Below are positions 33,547-43,697 of a stretch of DNA of 64,000 nt, piece after piece. The notes beneath the pieces are model-generated. The model was not told the origin of the DNA and did not search any database. It worked only from the letters and a program-made list of their open reading frames with translations. Made by a program: the position numbers and the translations under genes. Where the stretch lies: the NCBI GenBank assembly GCA_903862885.1, contig CAIOZU010000053.1, forward strand, positions 124,001-188,000, in the 5' to 3' direction. Source of the DNA: an uncultured Pseudomonadota bacterium (GTDB lineage Bacteria > Pseudomonadota > Gammaproteobacteria > Steroidobacterales > Steroidobacteraceae). How positions within the stretch are numbered: the first letter of the stretch is position 1; every line of letters begins with the position of its first letter.

Positions 33547-34100
33547 ACTTGGAGGAGATCCTTCTCCTTATCGGCTAGGACAGCGTCCACCTCGGCAACA
33601 TACTTATCGGTCAGCTTTTGCACGTCCTCTTCAGCGCGACGCTCATCATCCTGAGAGACCAGCTTTTCTTTGAGCATCACCTTGAGTTCATTCATTACGT
33701 CCCGGCGCACAGTGCGCACCGCAACGCGTGCATTTTCGGTCTCATGCTTAGCCGCTTTCACTAAATCGCGACGCCGCTCTTCAGTAAGCGCAGGCATAGG
33801 CAAACGAATCACGGCACCCGCTGTATTGGGCGTAAGGCCCAAGTCAGACTTCATAATGGCTTTTTCAATGGCGGGAATCATGCTCTTATCCCAAGGACTG
33901 ACCGCTAGGGTTCTGGAGTCCTCGACAATCACATTAGCCACCTGCGATAACGGCATTTCAGAGCCGTAATAGTCGATCTTCAGGTGCTCAAGCAGCGAGG
34001 TGCTCGCACGTCCCGTGCGCATCCGCTTAAATTCAACGCGCAGCGACTGCACGCACTTCGCCATGCGTTCGGCTGCATCTTTCTTCAGTTCAGCGAGCAT
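33543..34100 (-). CDS. frr: Ribosome recycling factor
   Basis: With EF-G, splits the post-termination ribosome. The 185-residue product has the full RRF length and signatures: FKRMRTGRASTSLLEHLKIDYYG, ANVIVEDSRTLAVSPWDKS, IRLPMPALTEERRRDLVK and a final coiled-coil region. The pyrH-frr order with a 30-bp gap is standard in proteobacteria. Confidence 0.98.
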   Translation of the reverse strand: MLAELKKDAAERMAKCVQSLRVEFKRMRTGRASTSLLEHLKIDYYGSEMPLSQVANVIVEDSRTLAVSPWDKSMIPAIEKAIMKSDLGLTPNTAGAVIRLPMPALTEERRRDLVKAAKHETENARVAVRTVRRDVMNELKVMLKEKLVSQDDERRAEEDVQKLTDKYVAEVDAVLADKEKDLLQV

Positions 34101-34130
34101 CGATAGACCCCCTAAAAAAAGTCGGCACGA

Positions 34131-34859
34131 TTAATCGTTCGACACCACTGTACCGACATCATCGCCACCGAGGATTCGCAGCAAATCACCATGATTATGC
34201 AAATTAAATACCTGCAGAGGCAGGTTGTTGTCGCGGCACATCACAATCGCCGTGGCGTCCATGACTTGAAGACGGTCATTCAGCACTTTATCGTAGGACA
34301 GACGGGTATAGCGTGTCGCGGTGGGATCCTTAACTGGGTCTGCCGTGTAAACGCCATTGACCTTGGTCGCCTTCAGCAACACATCCGCGCCGATCTCGAT
34401 CGCGCGAAGACTGGCCGCGGTGTCGGTCGTAAAAAAAGGATTGCCGGTGCCGGCTGCGAACAACACGACGCGGCCCTTCTCTAGGTGGCGGATGGCCCGG
34501 CGCCTGATATAGTCTTCGCACACTTCGTTGATCTGTAATGCCGACATGACCCGCGCATGCAGGCCAAGCGACTCCAAGGCGTCCTGCATCGCCAATGCAT
34601 TAATCACGGTCGCCAACATGCCCATGTGATCGGCCGACACGCGATCCATGCCGGCACGGGCAAGGCCCGCGCCGCGGAATATGTTGCCACCGCCAATGAC
34701 GACCGCCAGCTGCACGCCGAGCGCCTGCACTTCGATCAATTCAAGCGCAATGCGACGTAAGACGGCGGGATCGATGCCGTAATCGCCACCACCCATCAAT
34801 GCCTCGCCGCTCAGCTTCAACAGCACTCGGCGATAGCGTGGTGTGGCATCCGTCGGCAC
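34131..34859 (-). CDS. pyrH: UMP kinase
   Basis: Phosphorylates UMP to UDP, upstream of PyrG in pyrimidine nucleotide synthesis. I chose the GTG at 34859, preceded by GGAGAG at good spacing; the 242-residue product ([20 protein letters not shown]) then aligns end to end with the E. coli N-terminus. The open frame to a TTG at 34892, abutting the tsf stop, adds 11 unrelated residues. Motifs include GGGNIFRG, the nucleotide-site [15 protein letters not shown] and [15 protein letters not shown] small inverted repeat (ACCCG-GTT-CGGGT) lies between tsf and this start. Confidence 0.96.
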   Translation of the reverse strand: MPTDATPRYRRVLLKLSGEALMGGGDYGIDPAVLRRIALELIEVQALGVQLAVVIGGGNIFRGAGLARAGMDRVSADHMGMLATVINALAMQDALESLGLHARVMSALQINEVCEDYIRRRAIRHLEKGRVVLFAAGTGNPFFTTDTAASLRAIEIGADVLLKATKVNGVYTADPVKDPTATRYTRLSYDKVLNDRLQVMDATAIVMCRDNNLPLQVFNLHNHGDLLRILGGDDVGTVVSND

Positions 34860-34892
34860 AGAACTCTCCAGACGACCCGAACCGGGTGTCAA

Positions 34893-35780
34893 TCAGCGTT
34901 TTTCACTACTCTTAACCGTCGCCATCACTTCATCAGCGAAATTTTCCTGCTTTTTCTCGATGCCGGCCCCGACCTCTAGACGCACAAACGCCTTAACCGT
35001 TGCACCCGCTTGCTTCAGCAGTTTCTCAACCGTCGACTCAGGATCTTTCACGAAAGGCTGGCCCACTAGGGTGATCTCAGCAAGGAACTTGCGCACTCGG
35101 CCATCCACCATCTTCTCAATGATGGCGGGTGGCTTACCTTCCCCGCTGGCTTGCGCAACCAAAATCTCGCGCTCCTTAGCCAGCTGCTCGGCCGGCACCT
35201 GCGAAGCGTCAATGCACTGCGGATTGATGGCCGCTACGTGCATAGCCAAATCACGGGCCAACGCCACATCACCGCCCTCAAGTGCGACGACCGCACCAAT
35301 CCGAGTGCCGTGCAAGTAGCTTCCGAGCACACCAGAAGACTGAATGCGCTCTAGCCTGCGAACGGTGATGTTTTCGCCAATTTTAGCGATCAAAGCGCGA
35401 CGGCGTTCCTCGAGCACCACGCCATCCGCACCCTGCAACGCAAGCACAGCATCAATACCGACCGCGCCTGACTGGATCGCCGTGTGCGCGACCGCGTCAG
35501 CAAAGGCATTAAAGTCACTCTCGCGCGCCACAAAGTCGGTCTCGCAATTAACCTCAACTAAAACGCCGCTCAGGCCATCCGCGCTGACCGCAAAGGCAAT
35601 GCGACCTTCAGCAGCGACGCGTGATGCTTTTTTGTCAGCCTTCGCCAAACCCGACTTGCGCATCACTTCTGCTGCAGCCTCTAGGTCACCACCTGTTTCA
35701 ACGAGTGCTTTTTTGCACTCCATCATGCCAGCCCCAGTTCGCTCCCGGAGCTGCTTGACGTGTTCTGCGCTGATATTCAT
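34893..35780 (-). CDS. tsf: Translation elongation factor Ts
   Basis: The nucleotide-exchange factor for EF-Tu. The 295-residue product has the N-terminal UBA-like domain with [16 protein letters not shown], the [14 protein letters not shown] motif that inserts into EF-Tu, and the C-terminal [22 protein letters not shown]. It follows rpsB by 8 bp, the universal rpsB-tsf pairing. Confidence 0.98.
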   Translation of the reverse strand: MNISAEHVKQLRERTGAGMMECKKALVETGGDLEAAAEVMRKSGLAKADKKASRVAAEGRIAFAVSADGLSGVLVEVNCETDFVARESDFNAFADAVAHTAIQSGAVGIDAVLALQGADGVVLEERRRALIAKIGENITVRRLERIQSSGVLGSYLHGTRIGAVVALEGGDVALARDLAMHVAAINPQCIDASQVPAEQLAKEREILVAQASGEGKPPAIIEKMVDGRVRKFLAEITLVGQPFVKDPESTVEKLLKQAGATVKAFVRLEVGAGIEKKQENFADEVMATVKSSEKR

Positions 35781-35788
35781 CTTAAAAA

Positions 35789-36715
35789 TTACTCACTCGC
35801 CGCCGAAGCCACACCATCGGAGGTGACCTCGCTGACCGTATCAACGGTCGCATCACCACTGGCTGCCAACGCAGCCTGCGGCTTACGAGCGCCACCACCG
35901 CGAGCAGCGGGCTTGCGCTTAGCGCTGTTCGGCGCGGCGGCAGGACGACGACGCGCTCCTGCGTCCTTCTTGCGCGGATTGCCGGCAGCGTCCAACTCGA
36001 CAAACTCATCGGTATCGGTGGGCATTGAGGGGCTCGCTTCGCGGCCTTCCAACACGGCATCTGCCATCGCCCCAGTGTATAAATTCACTGCGCGCATGGC
36101 GTCGTCATTGCCTGGAATGATGTAGTCCACAAAATCAGGTGAGCAGTTGGTGTCTACAATCGCGACGATTGGAATACCTAACTTTTTCGCCTCTTGAATG
36201 GCGATGTTCTCGTGACCGACGTCGACAATAAAGAGCACATCCGGCAAGGAGCCCATTTCCTGGATACCGCCCAAGCTCTTCCGCAATTTTTCCATTTCGC
36301 GGCGCATGACTTGCGCCTCTTTCTTGCCGCGACGCTCTAACGAACCACTCGCTTGCAGTTCCTCAATGTCACTGAGTCGCTTGATAGACTGCCGAATGGT
36401 CTTGAAATTCGTGAGCATGCCACCGAGCCAACGGTGGTTAACGTATGGCATCCCAGCACGGGCAGCCTCACGCTGGATGGCATCGCGCGCTGAGCGCTTG
36501 GTGCCAACAAACAGCACCTTGCCGCCATCCGCCACAATACCCTTCACAAAAGACGCCGCCGCCGCAAACATCGGGTGCGTCTTTTCAAGATTGATAATAT
36601 GAATTTTATTTCTTTCGCCGAAGATATAAGGGGCCATCTTCGGGTTCCAGAAGCGCGTTTGGTGACCAAAATGGACACCCGCTTCCAGCATCTGTCGCAT
36701 AGACACGCTGCTCAT
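35789..36715 (-). CDS. rpsB: 30S ribosomal protein S2
   Basis: A small-subunit protein near the platform that binds late and contacts S1. The start at 36715 ([27 protein letters not shown] begins as usual) has a GGGAGAG ribosome-binding site; the open frame to 36838 lies in the leader and is rejected. Core signatures are [15 protein letters not shown] and [25 protein letters not shown]. At 308 residues it is about 65 longer than E. coli S2: after residue 225 comes a low-complexity Ala/Arg/Lys/Pro tail that ends acidic. Confidence 0.97.
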   Translation of the reverse strand: MSSVSMRQMLEAGVHFGHQTRFWNPKMAPYIFGERNKIHIINLEKTHPMFAAAASFVKGIVADGGKVLFVGTKRSARDAIQREAARAGMPYVNHRWLGGMLTNFKTIRQSIKRLSDIEELQASGSLERRGKKEAQVMRREMEKLRKSLGGIQEMGSLPDVLFIVDVGHENIAIQEAKKLGIPIVAIVDTNCSPDFVDYIIPGNDDAMRAVNLYTGAMADAVLEGREASPSMPTDTDEFVELDAAGNPRKKDAGARRRPAAAPNSAKRKPAARGGGARKPQAALAASGDATVDTVSEVTSDGVASAASE

Positions 36716-36771
36716 CGTCGTACTCTCCCGGGTTAAGCCTTGCGCGCATCCTGCACGGAAGTCGCTCGGGG

Positions 36772-36792
36772 GCCCTGCGAGACTCGCAAGGC
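36772..36792 (-). promoter_or_regulatory. Hairpin in the rpsB leader
   Basis: In the untranslated leader, on the minus strand, GCCTTGCGA and TCGCAGGGC pair through 9 bp (one G-U) around a GTC loop. It lies 57 bases upstream of the rpsB start. rpsB-tsf is autoregulated by S2 in gammaproteobacteria through its leader; whether this hairpin is part of such a control element is inferred. Confidence 0.45.
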
Positions 36793-36884
36793 GGGCCGAC
36801 CAACACCCGTCCGTACAGTGGGCACCGCTGAAGGCCAACGGTTGCCGATGCGCGTATGGAATTTAAAACATCAAATCGCTGCGC

Positions 36885-36913
36885 TTTATAGCATATGGGG
36901 GCCCTACAAACAA
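36885..36913 (-). promoter_or_regulatory. Sigma-70-type promoter for rpsB-tsf
   Basis: On the minus strand TTGTTT (-35) and TATAAA (-10) are separated by exactly 17 bp. Transcription would start near 36878, giving a leader of about 160 bases before rpsB. This lies in the 376-bp gap between the divergent rpsB and map genes; I see no equally good promoter for map in the gap and no gene in it. Confidence 0.65.
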
Positions 36914-37091
36914 TGGCTTAGCCGCTTTTTACCATGACCTTTGGACGAGTCATGACCGAACCCTAGCCGCTACGGGCAAATTGAGCCTGAAAGGGGCGCC
37001 AGCGCGGTATTTTATTGCGAAAATCGCCTGCACTCCCTAACATCTCAGCCGGTGCACGTCGCACCCCTTCCCGTCTGGATACCCGAATACC

Positions 37092-37865
37092 GTGAGCTTG
37101 AAGACCCCAGCGGACATTGCCGGCATGCGTGAGGCCGGGCGCCTGACCGCCGAGGTCCTTGACATGATCGGCGCGCACATCAGCGCCGGCGTGACCACCA
37201 ACCAAATTAACGACATCTGCCATCGTCACATGGTCGACCAACAACAAGCGATCCCTGCCCCGCTTAACTATCACGGGTTTCCGAAATCCATTTGCACCTC
37301 CGTTAACCACGTGGTGTGCCATGGTATTCCCGGCGACAAAGTGCTAAAAAACGGCGATATCGTGAACGTCGACGTCACCGTCATTAAAGACGGTTGGCAT
37401 GGGGATGCGAGCCGCATGTTCATCATAGGCGCGCCGTCGATACAGGCGAAACGCTTGGTTGAGGTATGCCGCCAAGCGTTGTGGATTGGTATGCAGGTGG
37501 TCAAGCCTGGCGCGCAGGTCGGCGACATTGGCCATCACATTCAGCGTTTCGTTGAAGCGCAGGGCTTTTCGGTCGTGCGCGAGTACTGCGGCCACGGCAT
37601 CGGACGCATATTCCACGAGGACCCGCAAATCCTGCACTTTGGATCCCCCGGTACCGGCCCGGTTTTAGAGGAAGGCATGACCTTCACCATCGAACCCATG
37701 ATTAACGCGGGCAAGCGAGATGTCCGATTGCTTCCTGACCAATGGACGGTGGTCACTAAAGACCATTCGCTGTCTGCCCAGTGGGAGCACACCTTACTGG
37801 TGACCGCCAACGGTTATGAGGCACTGACCCTTGGACAGCATGAAACCGCGCCCTCCATCAGCTAA
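37092..37865 (+). CDS. map: Methionine aminopeptidase, type I
   Basis: Removes the initiator methionine from new proteins. The 257-residue product starts with GTG and has the type I signatures ICTSVNHVVCHGIPGDK, the metal ligands in GDIVNVDVTVIKDGWHGDASR, CGHGIGRIFHEDPQILH, and EEGMTFTIEPMINAG. It is divergent from rpsB, as in E. coli, and is followed 15 bp later by glnD. Confidence 0.97.
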   Translation: MSLKTPADIAGMREAGRLTAEVLDMIGAHISAGVTTNQINDICHRHMVDQQQAIPAPLNYHGFPKSICTSVNHVVCHGIPGDKVLKNGDIVNVDVTVIKDGWHGDASRMFIIGAPSIQAKRLVEVCRQALWIGMQVVKPGAQVGDIGHHIQRFVEAQGFSVVREYCGHGIGRIFHEDPQILHFGSPGTGPVLEEGMTFTIEPMINAGKRDVRLLPDQWTVVTKDHSLSAQWEHTLLVTANGYEALTLGQHETAPSIS

Positions 37866-37880
37866 CTGCGCGCTTCCACT

Positions 37881-40595
37881 GTGAACGCATCCGTACCCCC
37901 GGTAACGCGCCCTAGCGACTCTGAGCACCGGGAGGGCTTTGTATGGAATGCGCTAAGCGATTACGCCACACGTCTCGAGGCCATCACCCGCCCAAACCCA
38001 ATGACCGCCATCATCGCCGGTTTCAAAACGGTATTAAAAGAAGGTGACGAGCAGCTTAAAGCACGATTTTTGGCCGAGGAACCGGTTGAACTGTTGGTGC
38101 GCGATCGTGCCTGTTTGGTCGATCTCATCCTGACGCACGTGTGGCGTCTGCTCACGCCGACGCACGGCCATGGCCTTGCCTTGGTCGCTGTCGGCGGCTA
38201 CGGACGCGGCGAGTTGCATCCTTGTTCAGACATCGATGTGATGGTGCTGCTACCCAAAACAGAGGAATCTCCCTGGCAGGCTGAACTCGAGCACTTTCTC
38301 ACGTTCCTTTGGGACATTGGTCTCGAGATAGGTCACAGCGTGCGTACCATCGATGACTGTCAGCAGGAGAGTCTCGCTGACATCTCGGTGGCCACCACGC
38401 TGCTTGAGGCGCGACTCATTAAAGGTCCTGAATCGCTTTTTGCGGCGATGCGCAAAGCGCTCGGCCCCAATCGAATATGGAGCGATGCGGACTTCTACGA
38501 AGCAAAGGTTAAAGAGCAACAGACTAGGCACCTGCGTTTTCATGACACGGCTTACAATTTGGAACCCAACGTTAAGGCAAGCCCCGGCGGCTTGCGTGAT
38601 ATCCAAACGATCGCATGGGTGGCCAAACGTCACTTTGGTGCGGAAACGCTAGACGAGTTAGTCGAGCACGGATTCTTAACGACTGCTGAGCTTCGCAAGC
38701 TAAAGACCGCACAAGCCTTCCTCTGGAAAATTCGCTTTGCACTTCACTTGCTCACAGGACGCCGCGAAGATCGACTCCTGTTTGATCACCAAATTCGACT
38801 TGCGGCCCAATTTGGCTATGAAGACGCCACCTATACGCTTGCCGTCGAACAGTTGATGCAACGCTACTACCGCACGGTAATGGATATTCAGCTGCTCAAT
38901 GAAATGCTATTGCAGCTATTTTCAGAAGCAATCCTCAATCCAATCCCTAGCGCAATGCATCCACTGACCGCTTGCTTTCAGGTTAGAAACGAATATCTAG
39001 AGGCTGTTGATGAAGATACTTTTGAGAAGTACCCATCGGCGATGCTCGAGATGTTCCAAGTGCTGTGCCAGAACCCAGATATCAAAGGCGTGCGCGCCAC
39101 CACCATTCGCACCCTACAAAACCATCTCTGGCTGATTGACGAAGAGTTCCGCCAAAACCCACGACATCACCGCTTGTTTCTTGAGATATTGCGTGAACCT
39201 AATGGAGTAACCCGCGCCTTTCGTCGCATGAATTTATACGGTGTACTGGGACGCTACATACCGGCATTCGGACGCATTGTCGGTCGCATGCAGTACGATC
39301 TATTCCACGCGTATACGGTCGACGCACATACCCTGTTTGTCGTGCGCAACCTGCGACGCTTTGCGTTGCCAAAATTTGACCATGAATTCCCAAAAATGTC
39401 GGCTCTTTTTCGCTCCCTGCCGCGCCCGGAATTGGCGTATCTCGCGGGTTTATTCCATGACATTGCCAAAGGTCGCGGCGGCGATCACTCAGAACTTGGC
39501 GGCGTTGACGCTGAAGCGTTCTGCTTAGAACAGGGGCTGTCGCGATACGACGCTCGCTTAGTCGCGTGGCTGGTACGCAGCCACCTACTGCTGTCGGTCA
39601 CCGCCCAGAAAAAAGACATCACCGACCCTGAAGTCGTCAATGAGTTTGCTCGGCGGGTCGGCGATCAGACCCACTTGGACTATCTATATGTGCTCACCAT
39701 CGCCGATGTGCGCGGCACCAACCCAAAGTTATGGAATACGTGGAAAGCCTCTCTGTTTGAGGAATTCTATGAGCGCACACGTCGCGCACTACGGCGTGGG
39801 CTTGAAAGTCCACTCGGCGAGGCAGAACTCATCGCAGAAACACAAGAAGATGCGCGAAAGATATTGACTCTCGACCACATCCGCTCCGCCGAAATCGAGC
39901 ATGTATGGAAGCATCTGTCTGGCCCGTACTTCATGCGGCACACCGCTGAGGAGATCGCTTGGCACACCTCGCTGCTGGCCAGCCGCGACCCCTTTGATGA
40001 GGAGCCACTGGTCGCGATTCGCCAAGAAACGGGACGGGGTGGTACCGCCATTTTTAGCTATACGCGGCGCCGCCAAAACAGTTTCGCGAGAACCACCGCT
40101 GTGCTCGATCAGATGGGGCTTACCATCTTAGACGCACGCATCACACCTACCTCGAACGGCTTCAGTGTAGAGACCTATCTGGTACTGGAGGACACAGGGA
40201 GTAGCATCTTAGACCGCAGTCGTGTCCATGAAATCGAACAAGGTTTACTAAAAAGCCTGCGCGATAATGACGGCGCCTCGATCAAGGTCACCCGTCGCGC
40301 ACCCCGCCAGACCCGTATGTTTATGACCTCCACGCAAATCGCGTGGACTGAGGATGACCGCCAGCAGCGCACCGTACTCGAGTTAACTGCCTCTGATCGG
40401 CCCGGTCTTCTCTCGGAAGTGGGGAAGGTATTTTTGCACGAGAAAATCCAACTGCTCGGTGCACGCATCGTCACGGTCGGCGAACGCGCCGAAGACGTCT
40501 TTTATGTCGTTGACAGCGACGACCGCCCGCTGGATGCAAATGGGCGCCATCACCTAGAATCCGCCCTCATGTTGGCGTTAGATCGTCGCGCCTAA
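37881..40595 (+). CDS. glnD: Bifunctional PII uridylyltransferase/uridylyl-removing enzyme
   Basis: The nitrogen sensor that uridylylates or de-uridylylates PII according to glutamine level. The 904-residue product starts with GTG. It has the nucleotidyltransferase motif GGYGRGELHPCSDIDVM (residues 105-121, metal Asp117 and Asp119), the linker motif KASPGGLRDIQTI, the HD hydrolase motif LAGLFHDIAKGRGGDHS near residue 525, and two C-terminal ACT domains (about 720-900) that bind glutamine. The map-glnD-dapD order is common in gammaproteobacteria. No PII gene is in the window. Confidence 0.97.
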   Translation: MNASVPPVTRPSDSEHREGFVWNALSDYATRLEAITRPNPMTAIIAGFKTVLKEGDEQLKARFLAEEPVELLVRDRACLVDLILTHVWRLLTPTHGHGLALVAVGGYGRGELHPCSDIDVMVLLPKTEESPWQAELEHFLTFLWDIGLEIGHSVRTIDDCQQESLADISVATTLLEARLIKGPESLFAAMRKALGPNRIWSDADFYEAKVKEQQTRHLRFHDTAYNLEPNVKASPGGLRDIQTIAWVAKRHFGAETLDELVEHGFLTTAELRKLKTAQAFLWKIRFALHLLTGRREDRLLFDHQIRLAAQFGYEDATYTLAVEQLMQRYYRTVMDIQLLNEMLLQLFSEAILNPIPSAMHPLTACFQVRNEYLEAVDEDTFEKYPSAMLEMFQVLCQNPDIKGVRATTIRTLQNHLWLIDEEFRQNPRHHRLFLEILREPNGVTRAFRRMNLYGVLGRYIPAFGRIVGRMQYDLFHAYTVDAHTLFVVRNLRRFALPKFDHEFPKMSALFRSLPRPELAYLAGLFHDIAKGRGGDHSELGGVDAEAFCLEQGLSRYDARLVAWLVRSHLLLSVTAQKKDITDPEVVNEFARRVGDQTHLDYLYVLTIADVRGTNPKLWNTWKASLFEEFYERTRRALRRGLESPLGEAELIAETQEDARKILTLDHIRSAEIEHVWKHLSGPYFMRHTAEEIAWHTSLLASRDPFDEEPLVAIRQETGRGGTAIFSYTRRRQNSFARTTAVLDQMGLTILDARITPTSNGFSVETYLVLEDTGSSILDRSRVHEIEQGLLKSLRDNDGASIKVTRRAPRQTRMFMTSTQIAWTEDDRQQRTVLELTASDRPGLLSEVGKVFLHEKIQLLGARIVTVGERAEDVFYVVDSDDRPLDANGRHHLESALMLALDRRA

Positions 40596-40660
40596 GCGAT
40601 TCGATACAGCGACCTTCCTAGACATCCATAGTCCCCCCTATTTTACAGAGATTGCCCATC

Positions 40661-41482
40661 ATGAACGCCAGCGACATTGCACTCGTCGAATCCTACTGGG
40701 ACAGCCGCACCGAACTCACGCCCGCTAAGGCGTCAAAGGAGTTATTGGTCGCACTGGATACCATCTTGCACGCACTGGATCAGGGTAAGGCACGCGTCGC
40801 GACACCGAGCGCGACCGGCTGGCAGGTCAATGAGTCGCTAAAAAAGGCCGTGCTGCTTTATTTTCGGACCCATGACAACGCGCTGATTCCAGCGGGTCAC
40901 ACCCAGTTTTTCGACAAGGTCCCCCTTAAGTACACACACTACAGCCACGAACAGTTTGTTGCCGATGGCACGCGCGTGGTGCCGCCCGCGGTGGTTCGTC
41001 ATGGCGCCTATATTGGTTCAGGCGTGGTCCTTATGCCTTCTTACGTCAACATCGGCGCCTATGTCGATAGCGGCACGATGGTCGACACCTGGGCCACCGT
41101 CGGGTCCTGCGCTCAAATCGGAAAAAATGTACATCTATCAGGCGGCGTTGGCATCGGCGGCGTTCTCGAGCCTCTTCAGGCCTCTCCCACCATCATTGAA
41201 GACAATTGCTTTATCGGCGCGCGCTCCGAAATTGTTGAAGGCGTCATCGTCGAACGCGGAGCCGTCATCTCAATGGGCGTGTACATTGGTGCCAGCACGA
41301 AGATCTACGACCGAGAATTGGGCACCGTGACCTATGGACGGGTACCCGCTGGCTCCGTCGTGGTGTCCGGCAATCTGCCCTCCGCGGACGGCAGGTACTC
41401 GCTGTACTGCGCGGTGATCGTCAAGAAAGTAGATGAAAAGACCCGCGCCAAGACCTCCATCAACGAGCTACTACGCGACTGA
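40661..41482 (+). CDS. dapD: 2,3,4,5-tetrahydropyridine-2,6-dicarboxylate N-succinyltransferase
   Basis: Succinylates tetrahydrodipicolinate in the lysine/diaminopimelate pathway. The 273-residue product (ATG at 40661; a TTG three codons upstream is less likely) has the DapD signatures [19 protein letters not shown], a left-handed hexapeptide helix ([22 protein letters not shown] region) and [16 protein letters not shown]. DapE, which acts two steps later, is encoded 4 kb away. The gene converges on pstB with only 15 bp between. Confidence 0.96.
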   Translation: MNASDIALVESYWDSRTELTPAKASKELLVALDTILHALDQGKARVATPSATGWQVNESLKKAVLLYFRTHDNALIPAGHTQFFDKVPLKYTHYSHEQFVADGTRVVPPAVVRHGAYIGSGVVLMPSYVNIGAYVDSGTMVDTWATVGSCAQIGKNVHLSGGVGIGGVLEPLQASPTIIEDNCFIGARSEIVEGVIVERGAVISMGVYIGASTKIYDRELGTVTYGRVPAGSVVVSGNLPSADGRYSLYCAVIVKKVDEKTRAKTSINELLRD

Positions 41483-41497
41483 TTCCGCGCGCCTCGC

Positions 41498-42391
41498 CTA
41501 GCCAAAGCGACCGGTAATATAGTCTTCAGTCAGTTTATGACGCGGATTAGTAAAGATCTGATTAGTCGCGCCGACTTCAATGAGTTCACCCATATGAAAG
41601 TAGGCCGTGCGCTGCGACACGCGTGCCGCCTGCTGCATATTGTGGGTCACAATCACAATAGTGTAGTTATCTCTTAGCTCGTCAATCAAATCCTCAATAC
41701 GAGCAGTCGCTACCGGATCAAGCGCAGAGCAGGGTTCATCCATGAGAATCACCTCAGGATCCACCGCCATCGTGCGTGCAATACACAAGCGCTGCTGCTG
41801 ACCACCCGATAGACCCGTACCTGGGTGATTCAGTCGGTCCTTCACTTCGCTCCAAAGACCCGCTTTTTGTAACGATGACTGCACAATCACATCGAGGTCC
41901 GCGCGTGTTGCCGCCAAGCCATGGATACGTGGACCATACGCCACATTCTCATAAATTGACTTGGGAAACGGATTGGGCTGCTGAAAGACCATACCCACGC
42001 GAGCACGCAGTTGCACCACATCCTGCTGGCTATGATAAATATCCTCTCCATCGAGAGTAATGCGTCCGGTCATACGCGCGCCAGGAATCGTATCGTTCAT
42101 CCGATTCATCGAGCGCAGAAAGGTCGACTTTCCGCAGCCTGATGGGCCGATCAGGGCCGTCACAGATTTCGAACCAATATCTAGGCTGATCTCCTTGATT
42201 GCCTGCTTTGCGCCATAAAAAATACTGACCGCTCGCGCGCTGATGACGGGGTCTTGCACAGAAATCTGGCCAACCGTCCGCGTTTCAACCGGCTCGCCAG
42301 GCTGCGAATGATCCGGCGCTGCGGTCACCTGAATATGAGCTGTAGTCACGCCACCCACCTCTTGAGTCTCAGCAATAGACGATTCCGTCAT
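41498..42391 (-). CDS. pstB: Phosphate ABC transporter ATP-binding protein PstB
   Basis: The ATPase of the high-affinity phosphate importer, which also takes part in signalling to PhoR through PhoU. The 297-residue product has a Walker A motif GPSGCGKST (residues 82-90), the signature [14 protein letters not shown], Walker [14 protein letters not shown], and the [16 protein letters not shown] switch region. The N-terminus is about 45 residues longer than E. coli PstB and looks unstructured. It is the last gene of the leftward pstC-pstA-pstB unit. Confidence 0.97.
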   Translation of the reverse strand: MTESSIAETQEVGGVTTAHIQVTAAPDHSQPGEPVETRTVGQISVQDPVISARAVSIFYGAKQAIKEISLDIGSKSVTALIGPSGCGKSTFLRSMNRMNDTIPGARMTGRITLDGEDIYHSQQDVVQLRARVGMVFQQPNPFPKSIYENVAYGPRIHGLAATRADLDVIVQSSLQKAGLWSEVKDRLNHPGTGLSGGQQQRLCIARTMAVDPEVILMDEPCSALDPVATARIEDLIDELRDNYTIVIVTHNMQQAARVSQRTAYFHMGELIEVGATNQIFTNPRHKLTEDYITGRFG

Positions 42392-42407
42392 AGCAATAAA
42401 GCCTCAG

Positions 42408-43697
42408 CTACCAACGCCGTTCAAAACGATTTCTAAGAATCACTGCCACAAGATTCATGCCGAGTAAGAAAACCAGCAGAACCATGATCGCAGCGGACGT
42501 ACGCTCCACAAATGCCTGCTCGGCACTGGCGCTCCAAAGATAAACCTGCACGGGCAGCGCGGTGGCCGCAGAACTGAGATTAGTAGGCACATCCGCCACA
42601 AATGACACCATGCCAATCATTAATAACGGCGCGGTCTCGCCCAAAGCCCGTGCCATGCCAATGATCGCGCCCGTCAACATACCCGGCAGGGCAAGCGGCA
42701 ACACGTGATGAAGCACCGTTTGTACGCGCGAGGCCCCAATGCCAAATGCCGCCTGCCGGATAGACGGCGGCACGGCCTTAAGGGCTGCACGGCTTGAAAT
42801 AATAATGGTCGGCAACGTCATCAAAGTCAGCACCAAACCACCCACGAGTGGTGACGAGCGCGGCAAGCCGAAAAACTGGATAAATACCGACAGCCCCAAA
42901 ATACCAAACACAATCGAGGGCACCGCGGCCAAGTTATTAATATTGACCTCAATCACATCTGTGAAATGATCGCGCTTCGCAAATTCCTCCAGATAGAGCG
43001 CAGCAGCCACACCGACCGGGAATGACAGCGCAATAGTGATCATCAGTGTAAACAACGAGCCCTTCACTGCGCCCAAAATGCCCGCTTCTTCCGGCTCTCG
43101 GGAATCGCCTACAGAAAAAAAGCGCCAGTTAAAGTGCCGCTCGACACGATGATCAGCAGCCAGCGCCGCCAGCCACTGGATCTCTTGATCATCGACCGCC
43201 CGGTCTTCTTCCGCCGCACCGACCGATACTTCGCCTTTGACAAGCAGATCGATATGATCATCCGCAAGCAACCATACCGAGTCGCTCTGCCCGATCAAGT
43301 TGGGGTTAGCCAGCACGTGATCGCGGAGCGCACGTTCAGCAGACTCGCTCAACAACCCATACAACTTGCGTTGCTCAGACCGCTCAACAACATCAGGAAA
43401 TTGGGCGCGCAGACTCGCTTTAATCAGCGCTGCATAGTTACCATCTGCCAAATCCGTAGCGAGGCGTTTGCCGTTGGGATCGATCTGTTCGGCGTTGTAC
43501 TCAACATTAATTCGGATATACGTTTGCTCAAAGGCACGATACCCCTTACCAATAATACTGACGAACAAAAATCCGATGAAGGCAATGGACAGGAGCACCG
43601 CCATCAGTCCATACGCGCGAAACCGACGCTCCGCCCAATGACGACGCCGCAGCAACTTGGCAACGCGACGCGCTTGGGGGTCTTGTGCGTTACTCAT
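42408..43697 (-). CDS. pstA: Phosphate ABC transporter permease PstA, long form
   Basis: An inner-membrane channel subunit of the phosphate importer. From the ATG at 43697, which overlaps the pstC stop by 8 bp, the product is 429 residues against about 296 in E. coli. The extra part is a hydrophilic periplasmic insertion (about residues 50-205) between the first helix and the permease core; from memory this is the DUF3333 region of long PstA proteins. The core has the EAA-type motif AFGIGASRVQTVLHHVLPLALPG. The open frame to 43721 is rejected. Confidence 0.93.
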   Translation of the reverse strand: MSNAQDPQARRVAKLLRRRHWAERRFRAYGLMAVLLSIAFIGFLFVSIIGKGYRAFEQTYIRINVEYNAEQIDPNGKRLATDLADGNYAALIKASLRAQFPDVVERSEQRKLYGLLSESAERALRDHVLANPNLIGQSDSVWLLADDHIDLLVKGEVSVGAAEEDRAVDDQEIQWLAALAADHRVERHFNWRFFSVGDSREPEEAGILGAVKGSLFTLMITIALSFPVGVAAALYLEEFAKRDHFTDVIEVNINNLAAVPSIVFGILGLSVFIQFFGLPRSSPLVGGLVLTLMTLPTIIISSRAALKAVPPSIRQAAFGIGASRVQTVLHHVLPLALPGMLTGAIIGMARALGETAPLLMIGMVSFVADVPTNLSSAATALPVQVYLWSASAEQAFVERTSAAIMVLLVFLLGMNLVAVILRNRFERRW

